DNA from: Eutypella sp. D-1
Taxonomy: Eukaryota > Ascomycota > Sordariomycetes > Xylariales > Diatrypaceae
Reading direction: 5' to 3'
DNA: 64,000 nucleotides
Assembly (NCBI GenBank): GCA_023313575.1
Contig: JAJTTP010000003.1
Span: 2,294,001-2,358,000 of the forward strand
This document shows positions 46,452 to 60,341 of this stretch, piece after piece (the stretch's first letter is position 1; each line of letters opens with the position of its first letter). The notes below the pieces were generated by a model that saw nothing but the letters and a program-made list of their open reading frames with translations, did no database searches and was not told the origin of the DNA. The translations under genes were made by a program, and so were the position numbers.

Positions 46452-47594
46452 TATCGCTTTCCGAGTTATGCGCACTTTTATTTCATTATTCGCATGTTAT
46501 GGCTGGCTGGCGCATGGCGTTCTAGTTTGTATATAACGTCCCTAGTGTCCCTGATGGCGCTTTTCGCAAACCTTAAGTTGATACCCTTAGATCGACTGGT
46601 ATTTAGATAATGCACGATGGTATATCCGTCTCACTTCGAGAAGTCATAGAATTCGCAACGCAAAAATTATCACCTAAATAGGCTTCCTCCTTATCTATTG
46701 GCCGTAGCAGTCTACTTGCCCCTTTTCTTCTTTTTTGAGAGGAAGGGAGACCTTACTTTCCGATGTATTACGTTGCCAAGTTGAATACTTACCTAGCCGG
46801 CCCCTACCTGGGTTACCATCAAGTTCCCTTACAGTGACCCTACGCATCCTGTCCCTCCCTATACTCAAGCAATCAACACACACCAGCTAAGGATCGCCTA
46901 CGCCCGCCCATCGACCCAATTTAATCTACACGATTATGCTGCACGCCAGATACAAATCCAAGCGCATGGTTTAAGCCAATCAGCGGAAAACCCCTTGTTT
47001 CGTTGAGAATACTCAAATAGCAGTGCCGCAACTGAGGTCCCCCGTGATACCATCTCCGGAAACCTAATCATCTATGGCTACCCACGGTCACCCACTGCAC
47101 GGTGTACTTGCATATCAACCAACACCGGAGGTGCACCTAGCTTTACTTGTCATAATAAAGGACACCAATGATCATATCTATATCCTTTCAAAATAACCAG
47201 AGTATACAGTTCACCTAACCGCTTGGGTGGTTATCTGGAGCCAGGTCTATCGATAGGGCGCTTCGGTCCCCCTATATCGTGTCGTCGCCGTACTCGTAAC
47301 TGCATTTGCTCCGTGTACTTTCCCCTTTGACGATGTCACCACGAATCTACAGTTGCGCAGGTATATCCATGATCAACCTATGTGCCTTTCACTTCTTACT
47401 ATACTCATATCCTTTCATAAGTTATGTAGTCCTAGTAGTAACTCCGGTGATTGATTTCTTGGTGTCTGTAATCCACGCGCTTTGTTGTATTTCCCAGCAG
47501 AAGATGGCATCAAAGAACAAAGAAAACTACCGTTTATAATTAAAGCCTAAAACTGCCTAAGATCTTGAACATATTTCTCAGTCAAACCTCAATA
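46452..47594. other. Intergenic, no gene recognised
   Basis: No convincing ORF or RNA gene. Confidence 0.55.
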
Positions 47595-48733
47595 ATGTCT
47601 CTAATTCCGGATGTTCCTGGTCCAAAGCTCGGTCCATTCAAGAGAGACTCAAGACCATTAACCATCGATTTCCTCAATATCTTAGGCGATGGACTAGACG
47701 GCCAAGTTTGGAAAGTGCATATTAACAACCAACTTTATGCCCTTAAAATTGTACCTAGTGTGATAATATCGAATTGTCATTGATTGGTACTAAGCAATGA
47801 CATTAGTTTCTCCATGGCCATCTGGAGGTCGACCCTGACATTCGTAATGATCCATTTTACAAAGCAGAACAGGATTACATACAGTGGCGATCAAGCAGCC
47901 CTGACTATGTTTATCTCGACCCCTTTTTTGCGGAATGTCGCGCCTACGGAAGACTACAAGAACTGGAAGTGACGTATGTTTCTGCCAAGTGTTACGGATA
48001 TATCACCCTATCACCTAATCATGAGGAGCAGTTGAGGTGTAAAGGAGTCAAAATTGGGAGTCGCAACCGAGGAGATACAAAATGGCCGATTTACGCGATC
48101 GTCAAGCAGTTTATCGACACAGAAATAAGCTTCACGCCACGCATGGTGATGAGAATGATCCGTGACCTTTATACCATGCACGAGGTAGGAATATGTGTCG
48201 GGGATATACGCGAAGAAAATTACTTGAATGGCGTATTGATCGACTTTGGACGCTCCAGGACAGTGTGAGTGTAATCTGGCTCTACGTAAAATTCCACGGG
48301 ACGCGCTCGAATCGCTTACCATATCCTGATGAACAGTCCACATCCTCTTCTGACTCCAGAATACGTCGACAGACGACTTGCCGGACATAATTTAACGGAT
48401 GATCTACCCAAAGATGACGAGGAATCATTCGACGAGATGATCGATAAGTACAATAGATATACTAGGGGAGAACTGATATGGCGACGAATCAATCCGAATT
48501 GGGATCGCAAAGAGGAACTGCGTAAGGTCTTATACAGAGACTATTATCACCAGTTCTATTCTAGATTTCGTCCGGAATTGTTCGATTGGGAGGAAGCTGT
48601 TGCAGCACGAAAGAGAGGCGAAAAGCTTGATTTGAAGTCCCGAGCCTCAACTTCGCGGCTTCCACTAAAGGAGTGCGACGCTCGGAAGGCCAAGTATTTG
48701 AAGGTTCTAGGGACCACTGTCGACCCTCAATGA
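47595..48733 (+). CDS. Fta2-like protein with kinase-like fold
   Basis: Three exons (47595-47750, 47807-48264, 48337-48733) give 336 residues; both introns (56 and 72 bp) are GT..AG and in phase. Reading across them gives GDGLDGQVWKVHINNQLYALKI (glycine loop and Lys-like), DPFFAECRAYGRLQE, then VGDIREENYLNGVLIDFGRS. The last is in the position of a kinase catalytic loop and retains DFG. This pattern is typical of the large fungal family annotated as kinetochore Sim4 complex subunit Fta2. Many paralogues are probably unrelated to kinetochores, so that function is not assumed. The C-terminus is highly charged. Confidence 0.75.
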
Positions 48734-50384
48734 TTATATATCATTTCGAGCAAAAGAATATATCCATTGCGCCAACAGAATCTTTCTATCCTTGTTATCC
48801 AGCCAACGAGTAAGATAATTAACAGTGCTCCAAGAATATTGTGACTATCTCATCATCAGCTTTTGGAGTTAGATGTGGTTGGATTATACGTCACATGTGG
48901 AAATTACGACTTAATTATTGATCGAATATTTCGAAATGAATCGTCTTCTTCCTGATGGGTTCCTATCACATTGCTCGTCCTCGGGATGTAAGGTTGAAAA
49001 CTGCAAAAGCTATCCATCTAAGGTGTTATATGCCTTATTGTCGTGATTAAGCGAACCCCTATTCCAAGAGGCTGCAAAATAGGCGGGGATAAGGGTCAAG
49101 TGATCACGTGACCGGACCCATGGTAATCCACGACGGTTCACGTCCCTCCATCCGAAACGATCCCCTAGGTTATATAAATAACTAGTCACTATATCTAGTC
49201 GTATTTTCCCCCTTAATATAAGATAATTTACCGTGTTTACAGCATGTATCAACATCTTCATCGATTTTGTGATTTACTTGAACGAGATACTTAACTGAAG
49301 CTTGTGTTTTTGGCATAGTGTCGTGAGCGCCCGTAAGTTGGGCGGGCAGTACTCCAATGTCATGTGACAACAAGATACCCACGCAAGGCGAACTTACTTG
49401 CAGGGGTTTCCATTGCAGCATCCTTGGAGGGGAATAGTGACCGTAACCCTACAGGTAAGTAGAGTGCGGAAGTGCATCTTTCTAACTAAACCTTCTTCGG
49501 CTGAGCTGGGTTTGATTGAGCTGCTTATTAGGTTTTGCCAACACAAGCTTCATGGGCGGGCATCTAGCTAGGCTGGGGTTCCCACGCTAAAATATGATTT
49601 GTGGCCCAACACATGATCGCAACAAACACATACTTCACATACTACCTAGGTGCGTATGGGATAAAAGTTCTCTGAACCTACTATAAGTCCAGGTTTCATA
49701 TAATAACTTCACGTTGATGGTGTCCCAGACTTATGGTTTGTAGCCCATATTACTGATCCAATAGTTTACGGAGACAGTGCCCAGGAGTCATCTAGACTAA
49801 TTCTGGCATTCTTACCCCACATCGACATCTCGAAGGGGAACAACGGTTTGAGGGGTAGTGGGGTGGCTTCGCGCGGGCCTCCTATGTGAGATCTATATGG
49901 GATCGAAATACAGTAGCGTGTATAAGATAGGCAAGCAGAACAGCAAGCTTGAACATATCCACGCAGGAGTATAGATATGAATGTGAACTTAATTAGGTAA
50001 TCAATCACTTGATCGATATATTAGCTTATAAAATCATGCATTGGACGGGCAGACGTGACCTTAGAGGACGCCTTACTGGTACAATAGCTGCCTTTCATAT
50101 ACTATGTATCCACCCTCGGTGGACCGGCCATGGTGAAGGTTTGACTGTGCTTCAAAATCTACAAAATGGTAGAGGGGGACCAGGGTGTGAGGGCTTGAAC
50201 CTTTTAAATAGCCGATGCTGCCCGCATCATTTCAGGGCCACCTGGTTTGTCCGTTCTCTGATAATCGAATTATTGCGACTGAATGCCTTTAGACACGCTG
50301 TGATAGACGCAATTACAAATAGAGAACCGATTACCAAAACCAACCCACACGATACTTATCCCGGTCCAAATCTATATTCTCAAC
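48734..50384. other. Intergenic, no gene recognised
   Basis: 1.65 kb of AT-rich sequence. TGATCACGTGACC near 49102 is a palindromic CACGTG-type site. No gene is recognised. Confidence 0.55.
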
Positions 50385-52301
50385 ATGGAGCGCTTACCTG
50401 GTTTGAATGTCGCCAACTTCCTCGAGAAGGGGACCCTACTCATGGCCATCAACTGCATAGCTGCCCTCTCCATCTTTTTCTTCGGATATGATCAGGTATG
50501 TTCCCTAACAGTGAGACAGGCCTCGTCGAACTCAAGTTACTTGGGGTTCTTGATGCTGACTATGACCCATGTAGGGTATGTACGAATTCGGCTAGAATTG
50601 ACTTCGGCCTCATGTCTGGATATTAATCGAGCACAGGAATGATGGGTGGCGTCAATAATGCCAAGGATTACATAGACTTGATGGGCATCGGATATGTCGA
50701 CTCAGACACAGGGGAGCCTGTTATCACAAACAGTTTACTGCAAGGCGGCATCGTCTCTGTTTACTATCTAGGCACGCTCTTCGGCTGTCTCCACGGTGGG
50801 TGGATCGGGGATAAGATTGGCAGGATAAGAACCATCGCCGTGGGCGCCGCGTGGGCCATTGTAGGCGCATGCCTACAGTCCTCAGCCCAGAACGCGAATT
50901 GGATGATCTTAGGTGAGCCATTCCGTCGTAAGTAGAACTTCAACCGCAACTGATATTTTCCATCACAGCGCGAGCTGTTAATGGCATTGGTACTGGCGTT
51001 CTAAATGCCATAGTGCCGGTGTGGGCAACAGAAACGGCAGAGCATACCTCTCGCGGTAAGTTTATCGCTATAGAGTTCACGCTTAACATTTTCGGAGTTG
51101 TCGTGGCGTACTGGCTAGAGTTTGGTCTCTCTTACATCGATAATGGCAATTCGCCAATCCGCTGGCGGTTTCCCGTCGCGTTTCAGATTATCCCACTGCT
51201 CGTCTTGCTTGGGTCCGTCTGGTTCTTCCCCGAATCCCCGCGATGGCTGGTAAAGGAGGGCCGCGATGAAGAGGCTCGATACATCCTACGACGACTGCGG
51301 GGGTCCACTGGAAACGACGCGAAGTGGGCGGAGACGGAATATCAAGCCATCCGACAGATCGTGGAGCTGGAGACCAAGGAATCGCGGCAGAACTCATACT
51401 TGCACATGCTATTCGGGATCGGATCAGGTAGCCTCCACACCGGCCGGCGCGTGCAGCTCGTGATCTGGCTGCAGATCCTGCAGGAGTGGGTTGGGATCGC
51501 AGGCGTCACCATTTACGCACCCACCATCTTCCGAATCGCTGGCTTCGATGCCACCAAGAGCCAGTGGATTAGCGGACTCAACAACATATTCTACATGTTT
51601 GCCACGCTTGTCTGTGTCTTTACTCTTGACCGTATAGGTCGCCGATGGACCCTGTACTGGGGCGCTGTCGGCCAGGGCATCGCCATGTTCCTCGCCGGTG
51701 CCTTTTCTCACTTAGGCCAGAAAGCCAGACATGATGGAAATGTTGCCCTAGCAGAGTCATACGGAGCCGCTGCTGCTTCCTTCGTTTTCGTCTTTACTTC
51801 CGTGTTCGGTGCCACCTGGCTGACGGTACCGTAAGTCACTTACCCACCCCCGAACTTGCTATATCTATAAATGCTGACATGAGGTATTCGCTTAGCTGGC
51901 TCTACCCGGCCGAGATCTTCCCACTACAGGTGCGGGCGAAAGGAAACGCATGGGGCGTGGTGGGGTGGAGCATCGGGAATGGATGGTTGACACTTCTCTG
52001 CCCCGTGATGTTCGCTGCCATAGGCGAGAACACTCTATACATCTTCGCGGCCTGCAATCTGCTGGCCATACCGATAGTCTGGGCGCTCTATCCGGAGAGC
52101 AACCAGCGGACGCTCGAGGAGATGGACCTCCTCTTCGCCGCCGACACGCCCTGGGTATGGGACGCCAATAAAACATTCAAGCGCCTAGCGAGCGAGACTC
52201 CCGAGCTTGCCCATGCCGCAGATGCCGTGGGCGGAGCGAAGCAGCGAGATTCCGAGTCTGCGGGTACCGAAGGGGTCGTCGCGAGCCGTGAATCCCAATA
52301 A
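50385..52301 (+). CDS. MFS sugar transporter with a one-nucleotide exon
   Basis: A 12-helix proton-coupled sugar transporter of the plasma membrane. Joining 50385-50495, 50575 (one G), 50637-50912, 50969-51830 and 51896-52301 gives 551 residues. The introns are 79, 61, 56 and 65 bp. All family signatures are present: GYDQGMMGG, GDKIGR, PESPRWL, LDRIGRR, WLYPAEIFPLQVRAKG and PESNQRTLEEMD. Between GYDQ and GMMGG a single intron would create a stop. Only removal of GTATGT..GTAG and GTATGT..ACAG, leaving one G, keeps the frame. The substrate cannot be told, though the family takes hexoses, pentoses, quinate or disaccharides. Confidence 0.88.
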
Positions 52302-54278
52302 ATTTGGGCTGGTCATATCAACCCCACCAGAAGATGTACAGGGGAAGCGCTTCTAACACTTTGCTGCCGTGCGGGCACCTAGATAGGCATGTTGTTTGTT
52401 TGGAGAATATAGACATAGTGGGACGTTATGGTGTATAATCATTCACCTATGACTTCGAGACGATGAACAAGAAATTAAACAATGCAGATTATGATTCCAA
52501 ATCGTGTGCTTAAACAATATATGGAACTCTTCATGTCTGGGTACATATGTGATACGCAACCAGAGAGTATCACCATTCCAATGTCTTGGGATTGTTGATT
52601 TAGTTAGACCCGGATTGGTAATTTTAGGGGGAAGAAGATCGCTCGGGAGAATCTCTAGTGGGCCCACTGCGGCTAGGGCTTAGCTCCCATATGGCCACTA
52701 CCACACGCTACCGATTTGACTTCCTAGAGATCCATCTCCAGTGTTCCTAGCATGCCAGGAAGCGAGGGTGCGAGATCATTAGATACTCATTACATACCTA
52801 GGCACTGAGATAACATAAGGGACCCAGACTGGTAATCTTCACTCCCAGACTCCTCACTAGCGACAAGGCCTTACCACTACGTGTCCATGATACTACATTA
52901 CTTCAGTACATCTTTCCACCGATTCCAAGGCCGTCTCGTCGTACAGCATGCGCAACGTTACCCAGCAAGCGATGACCACGTCGAATGGGCCAGAAACACC
53001 TGGTGGCTGAGTTGGACACAGTTCATGGCCTTGGTGCACTACAAGTACCAAGGGTCGTTTATGTTAGTGTCTAGATTCCCCTATCGCTTATATGAGCATT
53101 TACGTAGCTTAGTAGTACACAATAAGTAATACTTGATCAACATTCATCTATCGATTGTTACAATATTTATATCATGGATTATCAAGCCCGCCCCTTCTAT
53201 TCGCATCCATTCTATTTGGGTACAGCATGCGACAACGGAACCTGAAAATCAGGGTTTAGTACATCGATTTGAATTTTTCTGCCGTGATCCAAAGTTAGAA
53301 TGTCTACAAGTGCTACTTAAACATAGAATGCGAGTGTTCAATGAAGCGTGACAGTGGCAAATTATATTCGGGCTACGGTCAGACGGCTTTTGACTGGATA
53401 TGCTACGTCAGGGGCTACCATTGCAGTGACAGTCCCACTTATTTTCCCTGTAGCTATATCCCTTAGCGTAGGGCAACCTGAATCTAGTTTCTTCCTTTTA
53501 CATCATCTTGCTCATGTCACTGAACCTACTGACTTGCGGACGGTCGTACATCCACCGGTATCGCAGCGTCAGATAGTGGCCATAGCACAGAATAAAAGGT
53601 TGAAAGCTTATTTGCTTCATTTTTGCACGTGGTGCAGTCCGTGCCCGTTACATGCTACACAGCCAGGCAGCAAACTACCTCCTATGTAGGTAGGTATCTC
53701 TCTATCATTCTACACAGTTATAGACAGGACCGATGGTTGGAGAGTCTGGGTTTCATCTAGGTCTCACCCGCCTTGCATGCTCAGGTGCTAAGTGCACTTG
53801 TGCAATTCGCATGTGCAGTACAGGTAATTATGTACAGTAACCTTGAGCTTTAGATCTTGTACAACCACCCCGACATGCTTCCACCCTCGATGCTCCTCGA
53901 TGCCCTCGAGGGGGGATTCATGCCGTTGTCTCTGCCATCGTCTCTGTCGTCTACCTAAGTAGAAACTCCTGTCTTGGCATACCTACCTAATCATACTGTT
54001 CCAACATCATATAACGACGTATCATCGAGACCATAAGCAATAGAACTATGAAAAGATACAAGGGCGCTACCATGAGCTCCATAATATCATTGAAGCAGAT
54101 TGTCTTCGATTAAAAGGGTCATCTCCTGGGATGGCAAGTTCTTGACGGCCTGATTCAAGATATATCCAGTCCTATCATGACAATCCTCCCTTGCTAGCGA
54201 ATATTTACTCTAGGTAGTATTCAGCATCTTGAGAGCTATACGACCATTGTTAGGAGACCTATTAAGAAGTCCAATACA
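52302..54278. other. Intergenic, no gene recognised
   Basis: Nearly 2 kb without a convincing frame. A CTCGATGCCCTCGAGG near-palindrome and TACCTACCTA motifs occur around 53890-53990. Confidence 0.55.
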
Positions 54279-57200
54279 ATGTCGCAACTCGAATCGACCC
54301 GACTACGAGAAGCATTCAAGTCTGTGGCTAAGCACTGATCACCCGTATCCATTGTTGCTCACAATCTGTATACTGATTTTAAGTTATAGGTGCGAACCTG
54401 AGGTGATAGGAAACGTCCACCGGTATCACGATCATTCACTCCCAATCCCTGCGGATGCTCTTCAGCGATGCGAAGACCGCGCCTTGACAGAATTCGCCCA
54501 GCTTTGCGCCATCAAGCTGAAAGCCTCTCGCGTCTGGATCTCTGTCTTCGATAACGAATTCCAGTACTTGGTCGCCGAAGCCACTCAGTCCTCGAGTCTT
54601 GACCCCAAGGCCCAATCATTTCCACAGCTCTGGCCTGGCGGTACCATATTACCTAGACGCCATTGAATTTGCGAACATGTTCTTGACGTGGATGATTCGC
54701 AACGGGCCTGTCAGGACGGCCGTAAAGCCGGGTCTGTTCTGCCGGTAATCGCGATATCAGACCTCACTCAACACCCTCACTGGCATTCCCATGAATTTGT
54801 ATCTATCGCATCCAGTATACTCAATATAAGGAGCGTCGTAATACAGATGGAACTGATCTTGTATTTTCTAAGTTCTAACAAAAGAAAAGCTATCTAGAAA
54901 GCCTATATATAGAAGAGAGAGGGGGAATGTTACCCCGTGGCTCCATTTATGGGAGAGAGCCCCACAACCATAGTAGGCTGCTCTCATTGGTTGCGACAGT
55001 ATCATAGAATCCCGAGCTTAGATTCTATGCGGGCGTGCCGATTCGATCGCCCAAAGGTATCGATATTGGTGTTCTTTGCGTGATGGATAATACGCCGAGG
55101 GATACGCTCGAAGAATACTCGATGAAGTTCATGTGCGACCTCTCTGGGATCATCCTTGAGCACCTGGAATCCAAGAGATCGGGTAGTACCGCTCGGCGTT
55201 GCATTCGAATGGTTAGGGGATTGGGTAGCTTTGTCGAGGGCTATGCATCTTCTTTCGGGTGGCTAGAAAGTGACGCCTCCGCCTTTTCTGCCAAAGAGGG
55301 TGCTGAAGGGGACCTCAATGCCATCCAGCAGCAGCGGCAGTGCGATACCGCAAAACAAGCCAACGCCGCCTCTGTTCGAAACCACGTCCGACAGAAACCT
55401 CCAACTGGCACGAGAAAGACAGCAAATGCCGAAAAGAACGCGAGTAACGAAAATGAACATACGGATAACGACAATCAAGCGTCTAAGGCACCATCCCAAC
55501 CGAATACCGAATGGAGTAAAATTACAAAACGAGAGAAAACAAATGACAACGACGATGATCCATTCCTTACCCAGGTGAAAGACATATTCTCCAAGGCCGC
55601 AAATATCGTAAGGGAGTCGATAGAAGTCGAAGGAGTTTTATTCCTGGATGCTAGCGTACGGTCGTTTGCGGGTCTCAGGCCTCACACCGGGAATAAACAC
55701 CGGGACGCAGGATATGCAGACTCATTTCCTGACTCATCCAGCACTGATGAGGATGCAAAGACTCCCGATGAACAGAACACCCCAGGAGATATTTGCGGCG
55801 TTTTCGGGTTCTCGACTACTTTGTCATCAAGCATCGACACTGAATCGGTGGATCAGTATCAGATCAATATCCCCGAAAGGCTTCTGAAAACGTTGAGCCG
55901 GCGATATCAATCGGGAAAGATTTTCAATTTCAATTCAGATGGCTCATTGGTCCCTAGCCATGCTGATGAGTCGCCCGAAGGGATACTCACCGAGAAAATA
56001 GTCAGGGGCATGTCGCGAGATCTCTCCGCCAAACAAGGACTAAAGCAAGAGCGTTCCGTGAGTGAAGGTAGTAGCGAAGGCTCAACACTTAGAGAAGGCT
56101 GTTCAATCATTCGTATCATACCGGGAGCTCGGAGCATTGCGGTTGTCCCGCTTTGGGATTCTCAGAAAGAGCGGTGGTTTGCCACAGCACTTGTATGGAC
56201 ACAGCAACCTGGTCGAGCATTCACAATGTCTGGAGAGATGAGTTATCTACGCGCATTTGGGACAAGCATCATGGCTTAGGTCTCGGCTATCAACACAATA
56301 ATGTCGGAAAAGGCTAGGACAGACGTCCTAGGGTGAGTTAGCCACGAGTTGCGATCACCTCTTCATGGCATCGTATCAGCAATCGAAATGCTTCATGGAA
56401 CCCAACTTGATGCCTCCCAGAAAGACGTCCTGCACACTATGGAATGCTGTGGATGCACCCTGCTTGACGTTATCGATCACGTACGCATAATACCCTTAAC
56501 AGGATATACACGAGGATGCTAACGTCTTCCACTTCACAGTTGCTCGATTACGCCAATATAAACAGATTTCGCCGCAATACTAGAAAGCTGCCATTAATTG
56601 AAATTCTAGATAAGCGAAAAGTTTTCGAAGACAGCATACTGAGTCGGCTGACAGACGTTGACCTCTCTGCCCTTGCTGAGGAGAGTGTGGAGAGCGTATA
56701 TGCGGGATATAATTTCCAGAAGATGTCCATCGATCCCTTTTCAGCAGCCAATAGCGGCGATCCCTCCAGCGGCAGTGTCACGCGATACCTAGATTCGATC
56801 AGAGATATTGAAAGTCACGGGAGAACGCATAACAACACATCGCAAGGCTTACACTCTAATATCGACGGCGTTTCTGTCTACCTAGATATGGATGCGAACG
56901 TCAACTGGAGATGCCGCACCCAAGCTGGGGCCCTGCGTCGTATCATAAGTGAGTAAATCCGAGGCAGTTCGGTGATGACATAATATCGTCTATAATGATA
57001 TTGGCTGAAGCTTCTATCGACGCTATATGATTATTAGTAGGTGATGTGGCACAGTTTCTAACGCTTATCGCAGTGAATCTTTTTGGAAACTCGTTAAAAT
57101 ATACGACGAAAGGGTTCATTCACATTTCCCTTCGTGTAGAGGACAGGTCAAATGGCCTTCAGACTCTCACATTGACTATTACTGACTCTGGAATCGGTAT

Positions 57201-58656
57201 GGGTGACGACTTCCTGCGAGACAAATTATTTCAACCATTTTCACAGGAAAATAGTTTGACTCTCGGAACTGGGCTAGGCCTCAGCGTAGTGCACAAGATA
57301 GTCAAAATGATAGGAGGTACTATCAACGTTAAGAGCCGCGTAGGTGCGGGCACCGTCGTAGCAGTGACATTGCCAATATTTCCTGCTCACAGCGATTCGA
57401 AGACGGACGAAGAGTTTGCGAAACATGTCACGGGCTTGTCAGGACTTCGGATCAACCTTGGGAAAGTAAATTCCAACCTCGAGATTACCGATACGGTCCC
57501 TATATTCTCTCATTTAGGAGATATATCCGAAAGGTCCTTGCTAAAGACCATATGCCGAGAGTGGCTGAAAATGGAGGTCATTGAGTTGGGAAACTCGGAT
57601 ATGAAGGCAGATCTCATGATATGCAGCGATTTCTCGATGAAAGAAGCAGCAAACGACGTGACTACGGACGAAATTTGTCCGCCGACAGTAGTCATCTGCC
57701 GAACTACCGTGTCAGCTCATCAGTGCGGCTCCTCCTCCAAACCAACCCGTCAAATGCCTATAGTCGGGTTTGTGTCACGACCGTAAGTTGGCTGATATCA
57801 CCCTATAATAATAATGCTAAGCTACAACTGAGTTAGAACTGGACCGAGGAAGATGGCAAGGGCATTGACGGCTGCGCTTGATAGCTATATCCAATCTAAA
57901 CAGCTAACTGGGAGTGGGGATACATCCGATGAGGATATCCCCTCACCACAGAGTCTGCCATCGCCATTTCCACAGACAGGGCCAGGTGATCCCAAACATA
58001 ACAGCCCCAGTTCGGAGCTTGAACTTCTTAATGAAAACGTAAGCACCGAACAACGGGGAAACATGCCCAGTTCCATTGCAACTCAGGGAGCTTTCTTCTC
58101 AGCCACCCGGTCGGACCCACGCATCGGCAAAATGCGATGTCCCACATCTTCAAACAAAAGGTATCTGCTCGTTGACGACAATGAAATCAACCTCAAGGTT
58201 AGAACCCCCCTAATGTAGCCCTTCGTATTCCTCTAACTAGAGTGCAGATACTCACAACCTTGATTGGGAAGTTGAGGCATCTGTATGACACAGCCACGAA
58301 CGGCCTCGAGGCTCTGAAGGTATTTTCAGCAAAACCTCGACGCTACTGCTGTGTCCTGATAGGTACGCTTTCCCTATATGCTAGGGAACTAAGCCATTGT
58401 CTACACTATTATAAGCTATGTTTCTGACCCTCAACTAGATATCTCGATGCCCGTCATGGATGGCTTGGAGTGCACTCGGCGTATTCGACAACTAGAGCGT
58501 AAACTTTCATTAAAGCCAATACCGATCATAGCACTGACAGGGCTCGCGTCTTTCGAGACACAAATGGAGGCATTCGCAAGTGGGGTCGACATATACTTGA
58601 CGAAACCTGTTAGGTTCAAAGATCTTTCTGACCATCTAGCCTCGAGGGGCCTGTGA
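54279..58656 (+). pseudogene. Hybrid histidine kinase (GAF-HisKA-HATPase-REC) with stops
   Basis: A fungal hybrid sensor kinase of a phosphorelay. The likely start is the ATG at 54279. A GAF-like domain is followed by a long disordered Ser/Asn-rich insert. The H box is VSHELRSPLHGI, the ATPase has NLFGNSLKYT, DSGIGMG and GTGLGLS, and the receiver YLLVDDNEINLK...DISMPVMDG ends at 58656. Downstream introns (56481-56539, 56949-57073, 57783-57836, 58198-58247, 58363-58438) all splice in frame. However, TGA at 54664-54666, TAG at 56277-56279 and TGA at 56334-56336 interrupt otherwise conserved sequence. A 207-bp segment (54815-55021) also breaks the GAF region. The other domains are well preserved, so inactivation may be recent. 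Confidence 0.85.
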
Positions 58657-60341
58657 TGCACAGGCTTAGAAGCGGTGCTTGGGTAATCGGGTTCACATTA
58701 GAATACGCTCTCGAGGGTTTAATACCTTTTGACTAAAACAACGATTACCGAGCTCAAGTTCCAATCCAGAGTCTTTCAGCCGACAGAGGACCGCTACAGC
58801 TCAGCAACATATTTATATGACATACATTTCTATTGTGTACCGTGCGGCACGCTTTTTTACTACCAAGGTTAACGCCTCGGTGTTACTATCCATGATAGAG
58901 TTTTCGTTGCAGGGAAGCAGTGTTGGCGATAGTGTTGGATTGCAGAAATGGTTGTTAAACAAGACACCCTATCGAGATTCTCAAAGTTGAGCCGCTGCAT
59001 CAAAGCTCGCTAAATAAAAGCTTATATAGAAGTCCGAGGTATCAGGTGTTGTCTTGTATCATTCCCCGAGTGCGTAGTCAAAAAGGAAGCACATCCAGCA
59101 TTGCGTTTCCCCATGTCAGGTTTGTTATGGGTTGTCTTTCCTTTTAACCATTAGAAATGAAAGTACCTAAGAAGAACATCTTACTGCGTTCATCAGATTG
59201 CACTGACAGATATGTCGCCCGAATTGTAATATGGCTACAAAGGGAGAACGATCCTAGGACACCGATGGGGATGAGCTCATTACTTACTTATTATTCTCAG
59301 GCGATCTTCGGAACTAATGTTCCCTGCTCTGCCAAGTTTCATAATCCTCCTGGTAATCCTACTGTAAGAGGCTCACTTGAACGCGAAAAGTCTATGGCAT
59401 GCTAGCTTGTAAATGGCAATAGGGAATTTGCTTGCGGGAATCACACGCTGTGGTAAGCTTCTAAAGCTGACTTCCACCAGCTAGGTGCAGTGATCAATAG
59501 TATAGCAGCAGTTACGACATCTCCTCAGGCCTCAATGGCTGCTTCCGGTAGTCGACGCAGTTCACAGATCCCCTCACTCTGGCAGTGAGGCTGGGCCTGG
59601 GACTGCGACTGGATCTGGCGGGCACGCGCATATTTCACTAGGAGCTGCTCGAGACTTGAGTACTCGATGCCTGTTGCTTGGCTATGACTATCCTCATCGC
59701 CGCGTTCCGTGACCTGATGTCCGAGTTACTCGCAGGGGTGGTTGCCAAGGGGGGATTGGACATAGAACTACTACGCTGACTGGCAGAGACATTGTCGGGG
59801 ATTATTACGGTTAGCATGGCTGACGGACGATGATTTTCTGATGACTGAGGTAATAATCGCGAGATGATGGCCGCTTTTCGTTTCGCGGCCAAGACTGGCA
59901 GGGTACGGGACAAGCTATGGCCATAACCTCTACATGTTTGGGCCTGATCGTGAGGTCTATTCGTGTTGGGTCCCTTGGAAATTCTTGCGCTGTCACTCCA
60001 GCTGCTTCTGTCTACATCATCACTAGGTGTCTCATTAAATTTAATTGATAAGGAAGTCTAGGCTTTTTCTGACCTAGTCATGCGCATGTCGAACTGGTCA
60101 GTTAGATCGCTGCGCGATCTAACATTAACACTAGCTGCAGATTCCTCACCTAACTGGTTCCCGGATGGCGAAGCAAGACATCATGCGTCAAGACGTGCAA
60201 TTTTTTTAAACAAATATACATTCACGAAGATTACCAACGCCCAGAATGTCAGTTCTCTCCCAAGGTATCAAAACGGCCGTTAAAAAAGCGCAAAATAACC
60301 CACTCCATACCAAACTCTCAGCCATCCACCCAAGCTGCGCC
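58657..60341. other. Intergenic with a weak minus-strand ORF
   Basis: A minus-strand open frame at about 59638-60052 encodes a Ser/Thr/Pro-rich, disordered-looking peptide (…SMSNPPLATTPASNSDIRSR…) with no ATG-initiated family match. It may be a terminal exon remnant. Nothing else is recognised. Confidence 0.35.

Noticed and set aside
56333..56480. GTGAGT at 56333 as a splice donor
   Set aside because: Splicing there would delete the perfectly conserved histidine box that follows, so the TGA is read as a stop in an exon.
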